Assembly: GCA_017541885.1 (NCBI GenBank)
Contig: JAFXYF010000011.1
Span: 62,001 to 126,000 of the forward strand
Length of the DNA: 64,000 bases
Origin: Bacilli bacterium
GTDB taxonomy: Bacteria > Bacillota_I > Bacilli_A > RF39 > UBA660
Direction of reading: 5' to 3'
A model generated the notes under the pieces. That model did not search any database. It worked only from the letters and a program-made list of their open reading frames with translations, and was not told the DNA's origin. Position 1 is the first letter of the stretch. The number at the start of each line of letters is the position of its first letter. The position numbers and the translations under genes were made by a program. Positions 16,214 to 24,313 of this stretch are shown piece after piece.

Positions 16214-17557
16214 ATGAATCCAAAATTTATAGAATTTAGAGAGAAATATAAAGACTTTATATATCATTCATATAAATATAGATTAGATGATAATCTAGAA
16301 ATAGAATATCATTTTGAAATACCAAATCTTTGTGAATTTCGCCCTCAAATAATTATAAAAAGAGAAAATATAAAAATAGTTCCAAATAGAGATATATTAG
16401 AATATCTAATATTTCAAATTGGTTTAGTAGAACTAATTAGTTATGTAAAAGCTACTTGCTCTAAAAATATAGAAATAAGAGCAGGATATATTAATGAAGA
16501 ACAAATAAAATTCTTTAAAAAACTTTATTACAATGGTTTAGGAGAATTTTTATATATAAACAATATAAATGTATCTGAAGAAGAATTATTTAATATAGTT
16601 TGTACTCATGAAGAAAAGAAGTTACCAGTAACAGATTATCAAGGTTTAGGTAATTTAATATGTGTAGGTGGAGGAAAAGACTCATGTGTAACATTAGAAT
16701 TATTAAAGAAAGAAGAAAATAATTCATGTTTAATAATTAATCCAAAAACTCCATCTTTAGCAACTGCCACAGTAGCAGGATATAAAGATACAGATATTAT
16801 GCAAGTTAAAAGAGTATTAGATCGAAAAATAATTGAATTAAATGAACAAGGATTCTTAAATGGTCATACACCTTTATCATCAGTAATTGCTTTTACTGCA
16901 CTTTTATGTGCTTATCTACAAGGTAAGAAAAACATTGTCTTATCTAATGAAGCTAGTGCTAATCAAGAAACAGTAAAAGGCACTAATATAAATCATCAAT
17001 ATTCTAAAACAATCGAATTTGAAAATGATTTTAGAGAATATGTAAAGAATAATATTCCATTAGATATTAATTACTTTAGTTTACTTAGAGGATTATCAGA
17101 ATATAATATTGCAAAATTATTTGCTCATTATAGAATCTATCATAAAGTATTTAAAAGTTGTAATTTAGGAAGTAAAGAAAAAGAATGGGTATGGTGCTGT
17201 AATTGTTCTAAATGTTTATTCATCTATATTATTCTAAGTCCATTTATAACTAAAGAAGAACGCATTAGTATTTTTGGAGAAGATTTATATGATCGAGAAG
17301 ACCTATTAGATACATTTAAAGAAATAATAGGATATTCTGATACAAAACCATTTGAGTGTGTAGGAACAATAGAAGAAGCAAGACTTGCAGTAAGTGAAGT
17401 AATCGAAAAAGGTGAAGAAGGAAGACTTCTAGATTATTATCGAGATAACTATCCATTAGAATTAGAAAAAGAAGAGATAGAAAAGTATAATGATAATAAT
17501 AATTTAGGAGAGTATTATAACAAATTAGTAAAAGAGGAATTGATGCTTTATGTTTAA
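16214..17557 (+). CDS. murL: UDP-MurNAc-L-Ala-L-Glu epimerase-like protein (MurL)
   Basis: MurL, described in Xanthomonas and some actinomycetes, is an ATP-dependent epimerase converting the terminal L-Glu of UDP-MurNAc-L-Ala-L-Glu to D-Glu. That route replaces glutamate racemase. The 447 residues carry the PP-loop-like VGGGKDSCVTLELLKK (about 154-169), GHTPLSSVIAFTALL, VLSNEASANQ, NHQYSKTIEFE, YFSLLRGLSE, a CxxCxxC cysteine cluster (CCNCSKC) and KPFECVG. These match my memory of the family. It overlaps the following murD by eight bases, exactly the MurD2-MurL partnership known from Xanthomonas. The call rests on motif recognition and synteny. Confidence 0.8.
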   Translation: MNPKFIEFREKYKDFIYHSYKYRLDDNLEIEYHFEIPNLCEFRPQIIIKRENIKIVPNRDILEYLIFQIGLVELISYVKATCSKNIEIRAGYINEEQIKFFKKLYYNGLGEFLYINNINVSEEELFNIVCTHEEKKLPVTDYQGLGNLICVGGGKDSCVTLELLKKEENNSCLIINPKTPSLATATVAGYKDTDIMQVKRVLDRKIIELNEQGFLNGHTPLSSVIAFTALLCAYLQGKKNIVLSNEASANQETVKGTNINHQYSKTIEFENDFREYVKNNIPLDINYFSLLRGLSEYNIAKLFAHYRIYHKVFKSCNLGSKEKEWVWCCNCSKCLFIYIILSPFITKEERISIFGEDLYDREDLLDTFKEIIGYSDTKPFECVGTIEEARLAVSEVIEKGEEGRLLDYYRDNYPLELEKEEIEKYNDNNNLGEYYNKLVKEELMLYV

Positions 17558-18887
17558 TAAAATAATAGAAAAACTTAAAGATAAAAAAATAGCTATTTTA
17601 GGTTTTGGAAGAGAAGGAAAATCAACATATAACTTTATAAATAGACATCTAGATAATCAAGATATTACAATACTAGATAAAAATGATATTGATGTAGATT
17701 GTAAAAAAGTAATAGGTGAGAATTACCTAGATAATCTAAATGATTATGATATTATTATTAAATCTCCAGGAATAAGTTTAAAAGATATAGATATAAATCC
17801 TATTAAAGATAAAATAACTTCTCAACTAGAATTATTATTAGAAGTAAATAGTAATAATATGATAGGTATTACGGGTACAAAAGGTAAATCAACAACTACA
17901 TCTCTTACTTACGAAGTATTAAAAGATCAATTAGAAGATGTATTTTTATTAGGTAATATTGGTAAACCAGTATTAGATGAAGTAGAAAAGTATACAGATA
18001 AAACAATTTTAGTAATAGAGATGAGTTCACATCAATTAGAGTTTGTAAGACGTAGTCCTCATGTCGCCGCTATTTTAAATCTATATCAAGATCATCTAGA
18101 TCATGATGGTACAGTAGAACACTATCATCAAAATAAATTAAATATTTTTAAATATCAAACTGATACAGATTATTATATTTATTCAGATGATAATCCTGAT
18201 TTAAATAAAAAGATTAATGATTATCCATATAGAGGTATTCGTTATACAGTAAGATTTGATAATGAAAATTTAAATGGTAATAGAACAAGACTATTAAATA
18301 AAGATGTAATTATAAATGATAAGATTATTTATCATGATAATAATAGATTACTTTTAGGAGATCATAATTTAAAAAATATTATGTTTGTCTTAACAATAGC
18401 TAAAATAATGAATTTAGATTTAGAAAGAGCTAAAAAAGTAATTGATAATTTTAAAGGCTTAAAATATAGAATGGAGTATATTGGAAATGCTAATGGAATA
18501 GATTTCTATAATGATACAATCGCAACTATTCCAGACGCTACAATTAATGCAGTTAATTCTATTCCAAATATTGAAACATTAATATTAGGTGGACTAGATA
18601 GAGGAATAGATTACGAACCATTTATTAATTATTTAAAAGAATCAAAATTAAAAACAATTATTTGTATGCCTACAACAGGAATAAAAATAGGTAAAGCCTT
18701 AGAAGATACAAATAAGAAAATATTATATGCTAATACTTTAGAAGAAGCTTATAAAGAAGCAGTAAATAATACAGAAATAGGTAAAGCTTGTATCTTATCT
18801 CCTGCGGCCGCAAGTTATGAATTCTTTAAAAACTTTGAAGAGAAGGGTAAAGCATTTGAAGAAATAGTTAAAAAAGATATTAATTAA
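17550..18887 (+). CDS. murD: UDP-N-acetylmuramoyl-L-alanine--glutamate ligase (MurD/MurD2 type)
   Basis: A 445-residue Mur ligase adding glutamate to UDP-MurNAc-L-Ala. Features: an N-terminal nucleotide-binding domain (ILGFGREGKST), the ATP P-loop GITGTKGKSTTT (about 106-117), SSHQLEF, NLYQDHLDHDG with the conserved His/Asp, and a C-terminal domain with LSPAAASYEFFKNFEEKG. Because it is coupled to a MurL-like gene, it may be a MurD2 that uses L-Glu instead of D-Glu; sequence alone does not settle this. Confidence 0.88.
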   Translation: MFNKIIEKLKDKKIAILGFGREGKSTYNFINRHLDNQDITILDKNDIDVDCKKVIGENYLDNLNDYDIIIKSPGISLKDIDINPIKDKITSQLELLLEVNSNNMIGITGTKGKSTTTSLTYEVLKDQLEDVFLLGNIGKPVLDEVEKYTDKTILVIEMSSHQLEFVRRSPHVAAILNLYQDHLDHDGTVEHYHQNKLNIFKYQTDTDYYIYSDDNPDLNKKINDYPYRGIRYTVRFDNENLNGNRTRLLNKDVIINDKIIYHDNNRLLLGDHNLKNIMFVLTIAKIMNLDLERAKKVIDNFKGLKYRMEYIGNANGIDFYNDTIATIPDATINAVNSIPNIETLILGGLDRGIDYEPFINYLKESKLKTIICMPTTGIKIGKALEDTNKKILYANTLEEAYKEAVNNTEIGKACILSPAAASYEFFKNFEEKGKAFEEIVKKDIN

Positions 18888-18912
18888 AAAGAATGAGTAA
18901 TCATTCTTTTTT
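18886..18912 (+). terminator. intrinsic terminator of the mur operon
   Basis: Stem AAAAAGAATGA / TCATTCTTTTT, loop GTAA. Confidence 0.85.
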
Positions 18913-18991
18913 CTTATTTTTAAACGAAAAAATAATAAAAAACTATTGCAAAAAAATCTCAAATTTGATAAAATCAATTTACGTGAGAAAT

Positions 18992-19068
18992 GGCGAAGTA
19001 GCTCAGCTGGCTAGAGCGTTCGGTTCATACCCGAAAGGTCGGGGGTTCGATCCCCTCTTTCGCTACCA
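18992..19068 (+). tRNA. tRNA-Met(CAU), elongator type
   Basis: A 77-base cloverleaf with acceptor GGCGAAG, D-arm GCTC...GAGC, anticodon stem TTCGG/CCGAA with CAT at 19026-19028, T-arm GGGGG TTCGATC CCCCT and an encoded CCA. It lacks the GGG/CCC anticodon-stem pairs of initiator tRNA and is close to the Bacillus elongator tRNA-Met as I remember it. A CAU tRNA-Ile2 is the alternative but less likely. Confidence 0.92.
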
Positions 19069-19080
19069 TTTGAATTTAAG

Positions 19081-19107
19081 ACTCTAACAATCGTTAGAGT
19101 TTTTTTA
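19081..19107 (+). terminator. terminator after tRNA-Met
   Basis: Stem ACTCTAAC / GTTAGAGT, loop AATC, T-run. Confidence 0.85.
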
Positions 19108-19144
19108 TACCTAATAGAAAGTAAAATATAAAAAACAGAGTATT

Positions 19145-19172
19145 AAAAAAAGGAGTTTAAAACTCCTTTTTT
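19145..19172 (-). terminator. terminator of the TIM-barrel gene
   Basis: Stem AAAAAGGAGT / ACTCCTTTTT with flanking A- and T-runs at the 3' end of the minus-strand gene. Confidence 0.75.
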
Positions 19173-19900
19173 ATTGTCTCAATGCTTTGAAGTAATTCTT
19201 CTTTTACTTTAACTTCAATTACTACATAATTATTTTCTAATAAATCTTTATATTTACTAAAATCTATATTTCCTGAACCAATAGCTAAATGATCACTTTT
19301 ACCATCAGTATCATGCATATGAATATGACGAATCTTTCCAGTAGGATAGAATAATGGATATGCCTTATCTCCGTTCTTCGCATTATGACCTAAATCTAAA
19401 GTAAATCCTAAATGAGGATATTTTTTAATAACTTCTACTGCTAAAGGAGTAAATCCTTGTATCTTAGTATTTTCAAAATTAATCATTATATTATTTTCTT
19501 CAGCAATTTTTTCAAGTACTTCACAACTCTTATCAAAATGATCTTTATATATATCAGAGTATTTTTCATTTAAGAAAAATTTACCATCAGGTAGAGTAAA
19601 GTATACTCCAGAATCAATATGAATAGTATATCTATCAATATGATTCTTAACTCCAAGCATAATTTGTCTAATAGCTTCATTTAAATAAGCTTCTCTTAAA
19701 TTCTCATTTAAATCCGCAACATTAATCTCTTCAGATACATGCACTGTAAATGAAAAGTCATATGAATCTAGATTATCCATATTCTGGCAATAAGGTAGAT
19801 CCATATTAAGTTCAACAAACTCTAAACCATTTTCTTTTGCAAAATCTACATTTTCTTGTATCGTATCAAAACCTACTAAAGAAGGCATTCCAAAAGTCAT
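19157..19900 (-). CDS. sugar phosphate isomerase/AP endonuclease-like TIM-barrel protein
   Basis: A 247-residue xylose-isomerase-like TIM barrel. Recognisable metal-site strands are NFENT (Glu), FTLDLGHNAKNG (Asp and His), IRHIHMHDTDG (two His) and VVIEVK (Glu) near the end. These ligands fit the divalent-metal centre of the family (EndoIV, IolE, hydroxypyruvate isomerase-like). Substrate unknown. AGAGGTGAT precedes the ATG. Its upstream region is shared with the small Cys-rich gene and contains ArsR/SmtB-like operators, so a metal response is possible. Confidence 0.75.
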   Translation of the reverse strand: MTFGMPSLVGFDTIQENVDFAKENGLEFVELNMDLPYCQNMDNLDSYDFSFTVHVSEEINVADLNENLREAYLNEAIRQIMLGVKNHIDRYTIHIDSGVYFTLPDGKFFLNEKYSDIYKDHFDKSCEVLEKIAEENNIMINFENTKIQGFTPLAVEVIKKYPHLGFTLDLGHNAKNGDKAYPLFYPTGKIRHIHMHDTDGKSDHLAIGSGNIDFSKYKDLLENNYVVIEVKVKEELLQSIETIKKEF

Positions 19901-19954
19901 ACAATCACCTCTAGCGTTATATTAGCATATTTTTAGAATTAAATAAATAAAATA

Positions 19955-19974
19955 ATATGAACAATGTTTCATAT
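19955..19974. promoter_or_regulatory. ArsR/SmtB-like operator, copy 1
   Basis: Perfect inverted repeat ATATGAA-N6-TTCATAT. TGAA-N6-TTCA is the core of the 12-2-12 operators bound by SmtB/CzrA metal sensors. It lies between divergent genes. Confidence 0.6.
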
Positions 19975-20009
19975 TGATATTAACTATAAAAAATAGAGGA
20001 ATCTAATGT

Positions 20010-20029
20010 ATATGAAAGATAATTCATAT
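20010..20029. promoter_or_regulatory. ArsR/SmtB-like operator, copy 2
   Basis: A second perfect ATATGAA-N6-TTCATAT with a different N6, 55 bases from the first and ending 16 bases before the start of the Cys-rich mini-protein. Confidence 0.6.
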
Positions 20030-20045
20030 TAAGGAAGTAAATGAT

Positions 20046-20189
20046 ATGGATAAATCAAAGCGACGTACAGCTGATGAATTAAAAATTGGTGATAAAACAA
20101 AAGTGCTAGAACTTGATGTATCAAAAAAAATAAAAAGAAAACATAAATGTTGTGATATTTGCCCATATTGCGATAAGTGTGGTCACTAA
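20046..20189 (+). CDS. 47-residue Cys-rich, probably metal-binding protein
   Basis: ATG 20046 follows AAGGAAG at 20031-20037. The first 32 residues are charged, with a short segment LKIGDKTKVLELDV that recalls the start of FeoA-type SH3-like domains; the end is KCCDICPYCDKCGH with five Cys and a terminal His, a compact metal site. There is no known family I can name. Two perfect ArsR/SmtB-type operators stand directly upstream, so expression is probably released by a metal such as zinc. A metallothionein-like or metal-delivery role is inferred from this, analogous to smtA control by SmtB but without sequence relationship. Confidence 0.65.
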   Translation: MDKSKRRTADELKIGDKTKVLELDVSKKIKRKHKCCDICPYCDKCGH

Positions 20190-20201
20190 AAGGCCAAAAA
20201 C

Positions 20202-20230
20202 TTGAAAAAATGGCCAAAATATGATATAAT
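20202..20230 (+). promoter_or_regulatory. tandem promoter P1
   Basis: TTGAAA (20202-20207), 17-base spacer, TATAAT (20225-20230). Six bases later comes ATG TAG TGA TAA at 20237-20248, so the transcript would begin at or next to the ATG. Confidence 0.75.
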
Positions 20231-20266
20231 ATAATCATGTAGTGATAATATGATTACTAGCTAAAA

Positions 20267-20295
20267 TTGACAATAACCAACATTTGTGGTATAAT
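20267..20295 (+). promoter_or_regulatory. tandem promoter P2 (full consensus)
   Basis: TTGACA (20267-20272), 17-base spacer, TATAAT (20290-20295), a perfect sigma-70 type consensus, again followed after six bases by ATG TAG TGA TAA (20302-20313). Confidence 0.8.
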
Positions 20296-20334
20296 GTAAT
20301 CATGTAGTGATAAATAGGGGTTAGGTAACATTAT

Positions 20335-20363
20335 TTGAAAAAATCATGATTTTATGATATAAT
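20335..20363 (+). promoter_or_regulatory. tandem promoter P3
   Basis: TTGAAA (20335-20340), 17-base spacer, TATAAT (20358-20363), six bases, ATG at 20370 followed by three codons and TAA. Nearly identical to P1 over about 47 bases, apart from eight bases of spacer. Confidence 0.75.
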
Positions 20364-20382
20364 ATAATCATGGATGATAAAT

Positions 20383-20414
20383 AAAACACTTAAGAACGCT
20401 TAAGTGTTTTTTTT
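20383..20414 (+). terminator. terminator of the triple-promoter locus
   Basis: A 12-bp stem AAAACACTTAAG / CTTAAGTGTTTT, loop AACG, T-run. Confidence 0.88.
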
Positions 20415-20420
20415 GTATAA

Positions 20421-20445
20421 AAAAACAGGTTTAATACCTGTTTTA
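20421..20445 (-). terminator. terminator of the zinc-ribbon gene
   Basis: Stem AAAACAGGT / ACCTGTTTT, loop TTAAT, at the 3' end of the minus-strand gene. Confidence 0.7.
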
Positions 20446-21579
20446 TTCATCTTCTTTAAAACTATAAATTATATTGTAATTATCTCCATCTTTTTCAGGA
20501 CCTTCAATTGCTAAATAATGTGTATAACCAGATTTTGTTTCAAAGAACCATGTAGTTAAGTATTTAGCTTGTTCTGGATAATATGCAGAAACACTTAATG
20601 CTTCATAACCAGCAACTTTAGTTTTATTAGCTTTAATATCTTCAGCTTTAGTTTGTAATACTGAATTATATATTTGATTAGCGTATTCGTATGCAGATGA
20701 TTGTGAAGTAGGAATAGCATATAAAGTAACAACCCAATCTTCACTATCTGTATATTGTAATGCTTTATTGCCTTCAGTTTGAGCAAATTGTGCCCATGTA
20801 TTTGGAATAGATACAAATCCAAATACTTTATCTCCAACTCTAAATGAGTTTTGAGGAGTAAATATCTTTGTATAATCAAATGAATTATTACCATTACCAG
20901 TTCCTGTTAAATCACCACTTGAGAATGGATCTCCAGAAGCAGAATTATTAGGTAATACAAACATAACTATACCAACTATTATACAAACAATTGCAACACC
21001 AGCAATAGCAGCAATCATAACTTTATTATTTTTCTTTTTAGGGCCTTTAATCATTGCATTAGGATTTGCAGTAGTAATTGCCGCAGGTGCAATGTTTTCT
21101 TCTTGAGGTTTAACTTCTACTGGAGTAGTAGTTGCTTCATTTCCACCCATGTATTCAGGAACTTCAGCAAATGCTCCAGAACTGTGAGCTTCTTCTTTTG
21201 TATAAGAATTCTCCATTGCAGAAGGTATTTGTGTCTCATTAGGATCTTCAGGAGCTTCAATTGGTTGAGCAGTAACTTCAGGTGTTGTCTCTGGAGTAGT
21301 TTCAGGTTCAGTTTCTAAAACTTCATTTTCTGAGTTAGAATTAGGACCCAATAAATCAGAGTCAATAACCGGAACAGTCTCAGGAGCACTAGTCTCAGGA
21401 ACAGTAACAGGTTGAGTTGCAGGCTCAGTCACAGGTTGCGTTACAGGTTCAGTCACAGGAACAGTAACTGCAGCAGTAGTAACAGGAGAATCATCTCTTA
21501 TATCATTACTTCCACATTCTGTACAAAATACTCCGCCTTCCTCAATAGGTGAATTACATTTATTACAAAATTTCGCCAT
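20443..21579 (-). CDS. zinc-ribbon, Pro/Thr-repeat, single-pass membrane protein
   Basis: A 378-residue protein. Residues 3-22 form a zinc ribbon (CNKC ... CTEC); about 30-90 are repeated PVT-E/Q-P units; acidic disordered sequence follows; a membrane helix lies at about residues 185-207; and a 150-residue extracytoplasmic domain ends the protein. The start was moved to ATG 21579 because AAGGAAG precedes it and the zinc ribbon then sits at the N-terminus, as is usual. Function unknown; zinc_ribbon_2-type proteins with this layout are common in Firmicutes and presumed to be envelope proteins. Confidence 0.75.
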   Translation of the reverse strand: MAKFCNKCNSPIEEGGVFCTECGSNDIRDDSPVTTAAVTVPVTEPVTQPVTEPATQPVTVPETSAPETVPVIDSDLLGPNSNSENEVLETEPETTPETTPEVTAQPIEAPEDPNETQIPSAMENSYTKEEAHSSGAFAEVPEYMGGNEATTTPVEVKPQEENIAPAAITTANPNAMIKGPKKKNNKVMIAAIAGVAIVCIIVGIVMFVLPNNSASGDPFSSGDLTGTGNGNNSFDYTKIFTPQNSFRVGDKVFGFVSIPNTWAQFAQTEGNKALQYTDSEDWVVTLYAIPTSQSSAYEYANQIYNSVLQTKAEDIKANKTKVAGYEALSVSAYYPEQAKYLTTWFFETKSGYTHYLAIEGPEKDGDNYNIIYSFKEDE

Positions 21580-21796
21580 AATAAAACACTTCCTTATTAT
21601 CATTTTAGCATTATTGAATTCCTTATACAAACCTTTTTCCCTTAAAAAACATGATTTTACAGTGATAAACAATAACTTTTTAAAAAATGTTTATTATCTA
21701 TATAAATATCTATATCTTTTTTATATATTTTGCTTTCAAAAAAACAAAAGGTGTTGTAAAATATTATTGGTATTGTCGCTTATATTAGACATATAT

Positions 21797-21871
21797 TGCC
21801 CCATAGCCAAGCGGTAAGGCAGTGGACTCTGACTCCATCACGCGTTAGTTCGAATCTAACTGGGGCAGCCA
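21797..21871 (+). tRNA. tRNA-Gln(CUG)
   Basis: A 75-base cloverleaf: acceptor TGCCCCA/TGGGGCA, D-arm AGCCAAGCGGTAAGGC, anticodon loop CTCTGAC with CTG at 21829-21831, T-arm TTAGTTCGAATCTAA, encoded CCA. It lies 51 bases before the glutamyl-tRNA synthetase gene and may share its transcript. Confidence 0.93.
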
Positions 21872-21922
21872 CTAAAGTAAAAACATGATTTATCATGTAT
21901 AAATAGTAAAGAGGTGTTTATT

Positions 21923-23578
21923 ATGACAGAAAATGAAAGAAAGGAACTTGCAGATTTACTATATCCAAATCTAGAACATGATATTGCTTATTATGAATCA
22001 AGATATCCAGAAAGAGATTTACCAGAAGGAGCAATGGTAACAAGATATGCACCATCTCCAACAGGAAGCGTACATTTAGGTAACTTATTATCTGCTTTTG
22101 CTGATATGGTATATGCAAGACAAAGTAAAGGAAGCTTCTATTTAAGAATTGAAGATACTGATCAAAAAAGAATGATTGAAGGCGGTATTGAAAATATTAC
22201 TGGTGTACTTCATGATTTTGATATCCTACCAAATGAAGGATTCTCTTTTGGTGGAATCTATGATCCATATATTCAAAGTGAAAGAACTGAAATCTACCAA
22301 ACTTATATTAAAGATTTAATTATAAGAGGTTTAGCATATCCATGCTTTATGACAGAAGAAGAAATCCAAAATATCAGAGAAGAACAAGAAATTAATAAAA
22401 CTAAAATTGGTATTTATGGAGTATATGCTGTAGATAGAGATTTATCTTTAGATGAAGTTAAAGAACGAATTGCTAATGGACAAGAATATGTTATTAGATT
22501 AAAAAGTCCAGGAGATGCTAATAAAGAAATAGAAGTAGTAGATTGTATTAAAGGAAAAATGAAATTCCCAGAGCATAATGTAGATACAGTTTTATTAAAG
22601 AAAGATGGAACTCCTACATATCACTTTGCTCATGCAATAGATGATCACTTAATGCATACAACTCATGTAATTAGAGGAGATGAATGGGTATCAAGCTTAC
22701 CTCTACATCATCAATTATTTGAAATATTAGGATTTGAGCCAGTAAAATATGCTCATATAGCTCCAATAACTATTAAAGATCAAGAAACTGGAAATATTAG
22801 AAAGATCAGTAAAAGAAAAGATCCATGGTTTGGAGTAAAATACTACGATGAGAATGGTATTCCAATCGAAGCATTACATCTATATCTAGCAACAATTACA
22901 AATACTAATTTTGAAGAGTGGTATTTAAATAATCCAGATAAAGATATCTTTGATTTTGAATTCTCATTTGATAAGCAAGCAATTGGTGGAACTTCATTTG
23001 ATGAAGCAAAACTAGTTAATTTATGTAAGACTTATTTCTCACGTAAGAGTGGAGAAGAAGTATTTAATGAAACTCATGCTTGGGCATTAAAACATGATCC
23101 TGAGTATGCCAAATTATTAGATGAAAATAAAGATGATATGATTAAATTCTTCAGTATTGAAAAAGATGGACCTAGACCTAGAAAAGATATTTCTAAGTAT
23201 AGTGAAGTAAGAGAAGAATTTAGTTATGCAATTGATAGTTTATTTGAAAAAGAAGCTTATGCTAAATTTGATGGAGATAAAACATATGATACAGATTTAG
23301 TATTAGACTATGTAAATAATGTATTAAACTTAGATGTTGAAAATGAAGAATGGTTTAATAGTATTAAAGAATTTGCAGCAGCTAATGGATATGCAGCAAG
23401 TCCAAAAGACTATAAAAATAATCCAGATGCATATAAAGGTCATGTTGGAGATATCTGTGAAGCAATTCGTGTAATGATTACAGGAAGACTAAAATCACCT
23501 GATCTATTTAGTATTATGAAGATTTTAGGAAAAACTAGAATTATTGACAGAATTAATTTATATAAAAAGTTAAAATAG
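21923..23578 (+). CDS. gltX: glutamyl-tRNA synthetase
   Basis: A 551-residue class I aminoacyl-tRNA synthetase. The active site has YAPSPTGSVHLGN (HIGH-type, about 42-54) and RKISKRKD (KMSKS-type, about 294-301). It is longer than most bacterial GluRS (about 480), with an extended acidic middle region. ATG 21923 is set by AGAGGTG at 21910-21916. In bacteria without GlnRS, a non-discriminating GluRS also charges tRNA-Gln for GatCAB; the adjoining tRNA-Gln makes that attractive, but no GatCAB genes are in this window. Confidence 0.88.
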   Translation: MTENERKELADLLYPNLEHDIAYYESRYPERDLPEGAMVTRYAPSPTGSVHLGNLLSAFADMVYARQSKGSFYLRIEDTDQKRMIEGGIENITGVLHDFDILPNEGFSFGGIYDPYIQSERTEIYQTYIKDLIIRGLAYPCFMTEEEIQNIREEQEINKTKIGIYGVYAVDRDLSLDEVKERIANGQEYVIRLKSPGDANKEIEVVDCIKGKMKFPEHNVDTVLLKKDGTPTYHFAHAIDDHLMHTTHVIRGDEWVSSLPLHHQLFEILGFEPVKYAHIAPITIKDQETGNIRKISKRKDPWFGVKYYDENGIPIEALHLYLATITNTNFEEWYLNNPDKDIFDFEFSFDKQAIGGTSFDEAKLVNLCKTYFSRKSGEEVFNETHAWALKHDPEYAKLLDENKDDMIKFFSIEKDGPRPRKDISKYSEVREEFSYAIDSLFEKEAYAKFDGDKTYDTDLVLDYVNNVLNLDVENEEWFNSIKEFAAANGYAASPKDYKNNPDAYKGHVGDICEAIRVMITGRLKSPDLFSIMKILGKTRIIDRINLYKKLK

Positions 23579-23599
23579 TCTTTGAGATTAAAAAAAATA

Positions 23600-23608
23600 T
23601 GTTATAAT
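23600..23608 (+). promoter_or_regulatory. extended -10 promoter element
   Basis: TGTTATAAT 28 bases before the start of the polysaccharide-regulation operon. Confidence 0.65.
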
Positions 23609-23635
23609 GAAGTAGCATAAAGGAGTGTTTAAAGG

Positions 23636-24307
23636 GTGGAAGAAATAGATTTAAAAGAGATGTTTGATTATTTTCTAGGACGAGTATCATGGATTATCAT
23701 TGCCGTAGCATTAGCTGTAGCAGTAGGTAATGTATATACTATGTTTACTAGAGTACCAATGTATAGAAGTACTACTACTTTAGTATTGGTAAGTGAAAAC
23801 AAAGATAGTGCTAGCTATAATACAAGCGAGCAACAATTGAATAAAAACTTAGTAGGAACTTATTCAGAAATTATTAAATCAAGAACTATTCTAAATGCAG
23901 TTATTAGAAACTTAGATTTAGATTATTCTTATACTACATTACAAAATAGAATTACAGTAAGTTCAGTAAATAATACAGAAATTATTCGTATTGCAGTAGC
24001 TGATTCTGATCCAAAAGTAGCTACAAAGATTGCTAATGAAATAGCAAAAGTATTTGTTAGTGAAATTAATAAATTCTATAAGTTAAATAACGTTAGTGTA
24101 TTAGATAGAGCAGAGAATAATAGTGTTCCATATAATGTAAATTATTTAAAAGATAATGCAATCTATATAATGATAGGTTTAGTATTATCTTGTGGAATTA
24201 TCTTTATATTCTTCTACTTTGATACAACAATCAAGACAAGTGAAGAAATAGAAAAGAAACTTGGATTAACAGTAGTTGGTATTGTACCAAAGGTTGGAAA
24301 GGAGTAG
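23636..24307 (+). CDS. CpsC/YveK-type polysaccharide co-polymerase
   Basis: A 223-residue Wzz-family protein with membrane helices at about residues 14-34 and 173-195 and the periplasmic-type loop between. In Gram-positives this is the membrane activator of the separate BY-kinase encoded next. GTG start after AAGGAG (23620-23625). First gene of a three-gene unit. Confidence 0.83.
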   Translation: MEEIDLKEMFDYFLGRVSWIIIAVALAVAVGNVYTMFTRVPMYRSTTTLVLVSENKDSASYNTSEQQLNKNLVGTYSEIIKSRTILNAVIRNLDLDYSYTTLQNRITVSSVNNTEIIRIAVADSDPKVATKIANEIAKVFVSEINKFYKLNNVSVLDRAENNSVPYNVNYLKDNAIYIMIGLVLSCGIIFIFFYFDTTIKTSEEIEKKLGLTVVGIVPKVGKE

Positions 24308-24313
24308 AAGTAT

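Larger units (their letters stand above)
20237..20412 (+). ncRNA. predicted nested short RNAs from P1, P2 and P3
   Basis: Three strong promoters point into 250 bases that hold no normal gene and end at an intrinsic terminator. Predicted transcripts are about 175, 110 and 43 bases long with one common 3' end. The region between 20190 and 20442 has no other content I can see apart from the two terminators. A regulatory or decoy RNA is the simplest reading; existence is inferred from promoter and terminator quality only. Confidence 0.5.

Noticed and set aside
18893..19087. 64-codon frame across the tRNA-Met gene
   Set aside because: It reads through a terminator stem and the tRNA and has no ribosome site.
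20029..20238. 69-codon minus-strand frame opposite the Cys-rich mini-protein
   Set aside because: The plus-strand frame has a ribosome site, paired operators and a Cys cluster; the minus frame has none of these.
21614..21817. 67-codon frame before tRNA-Gln
   Set aside because: It runs into the tRNA, has no ribosome site and encodes only AT-driven hydrophobic sequence.
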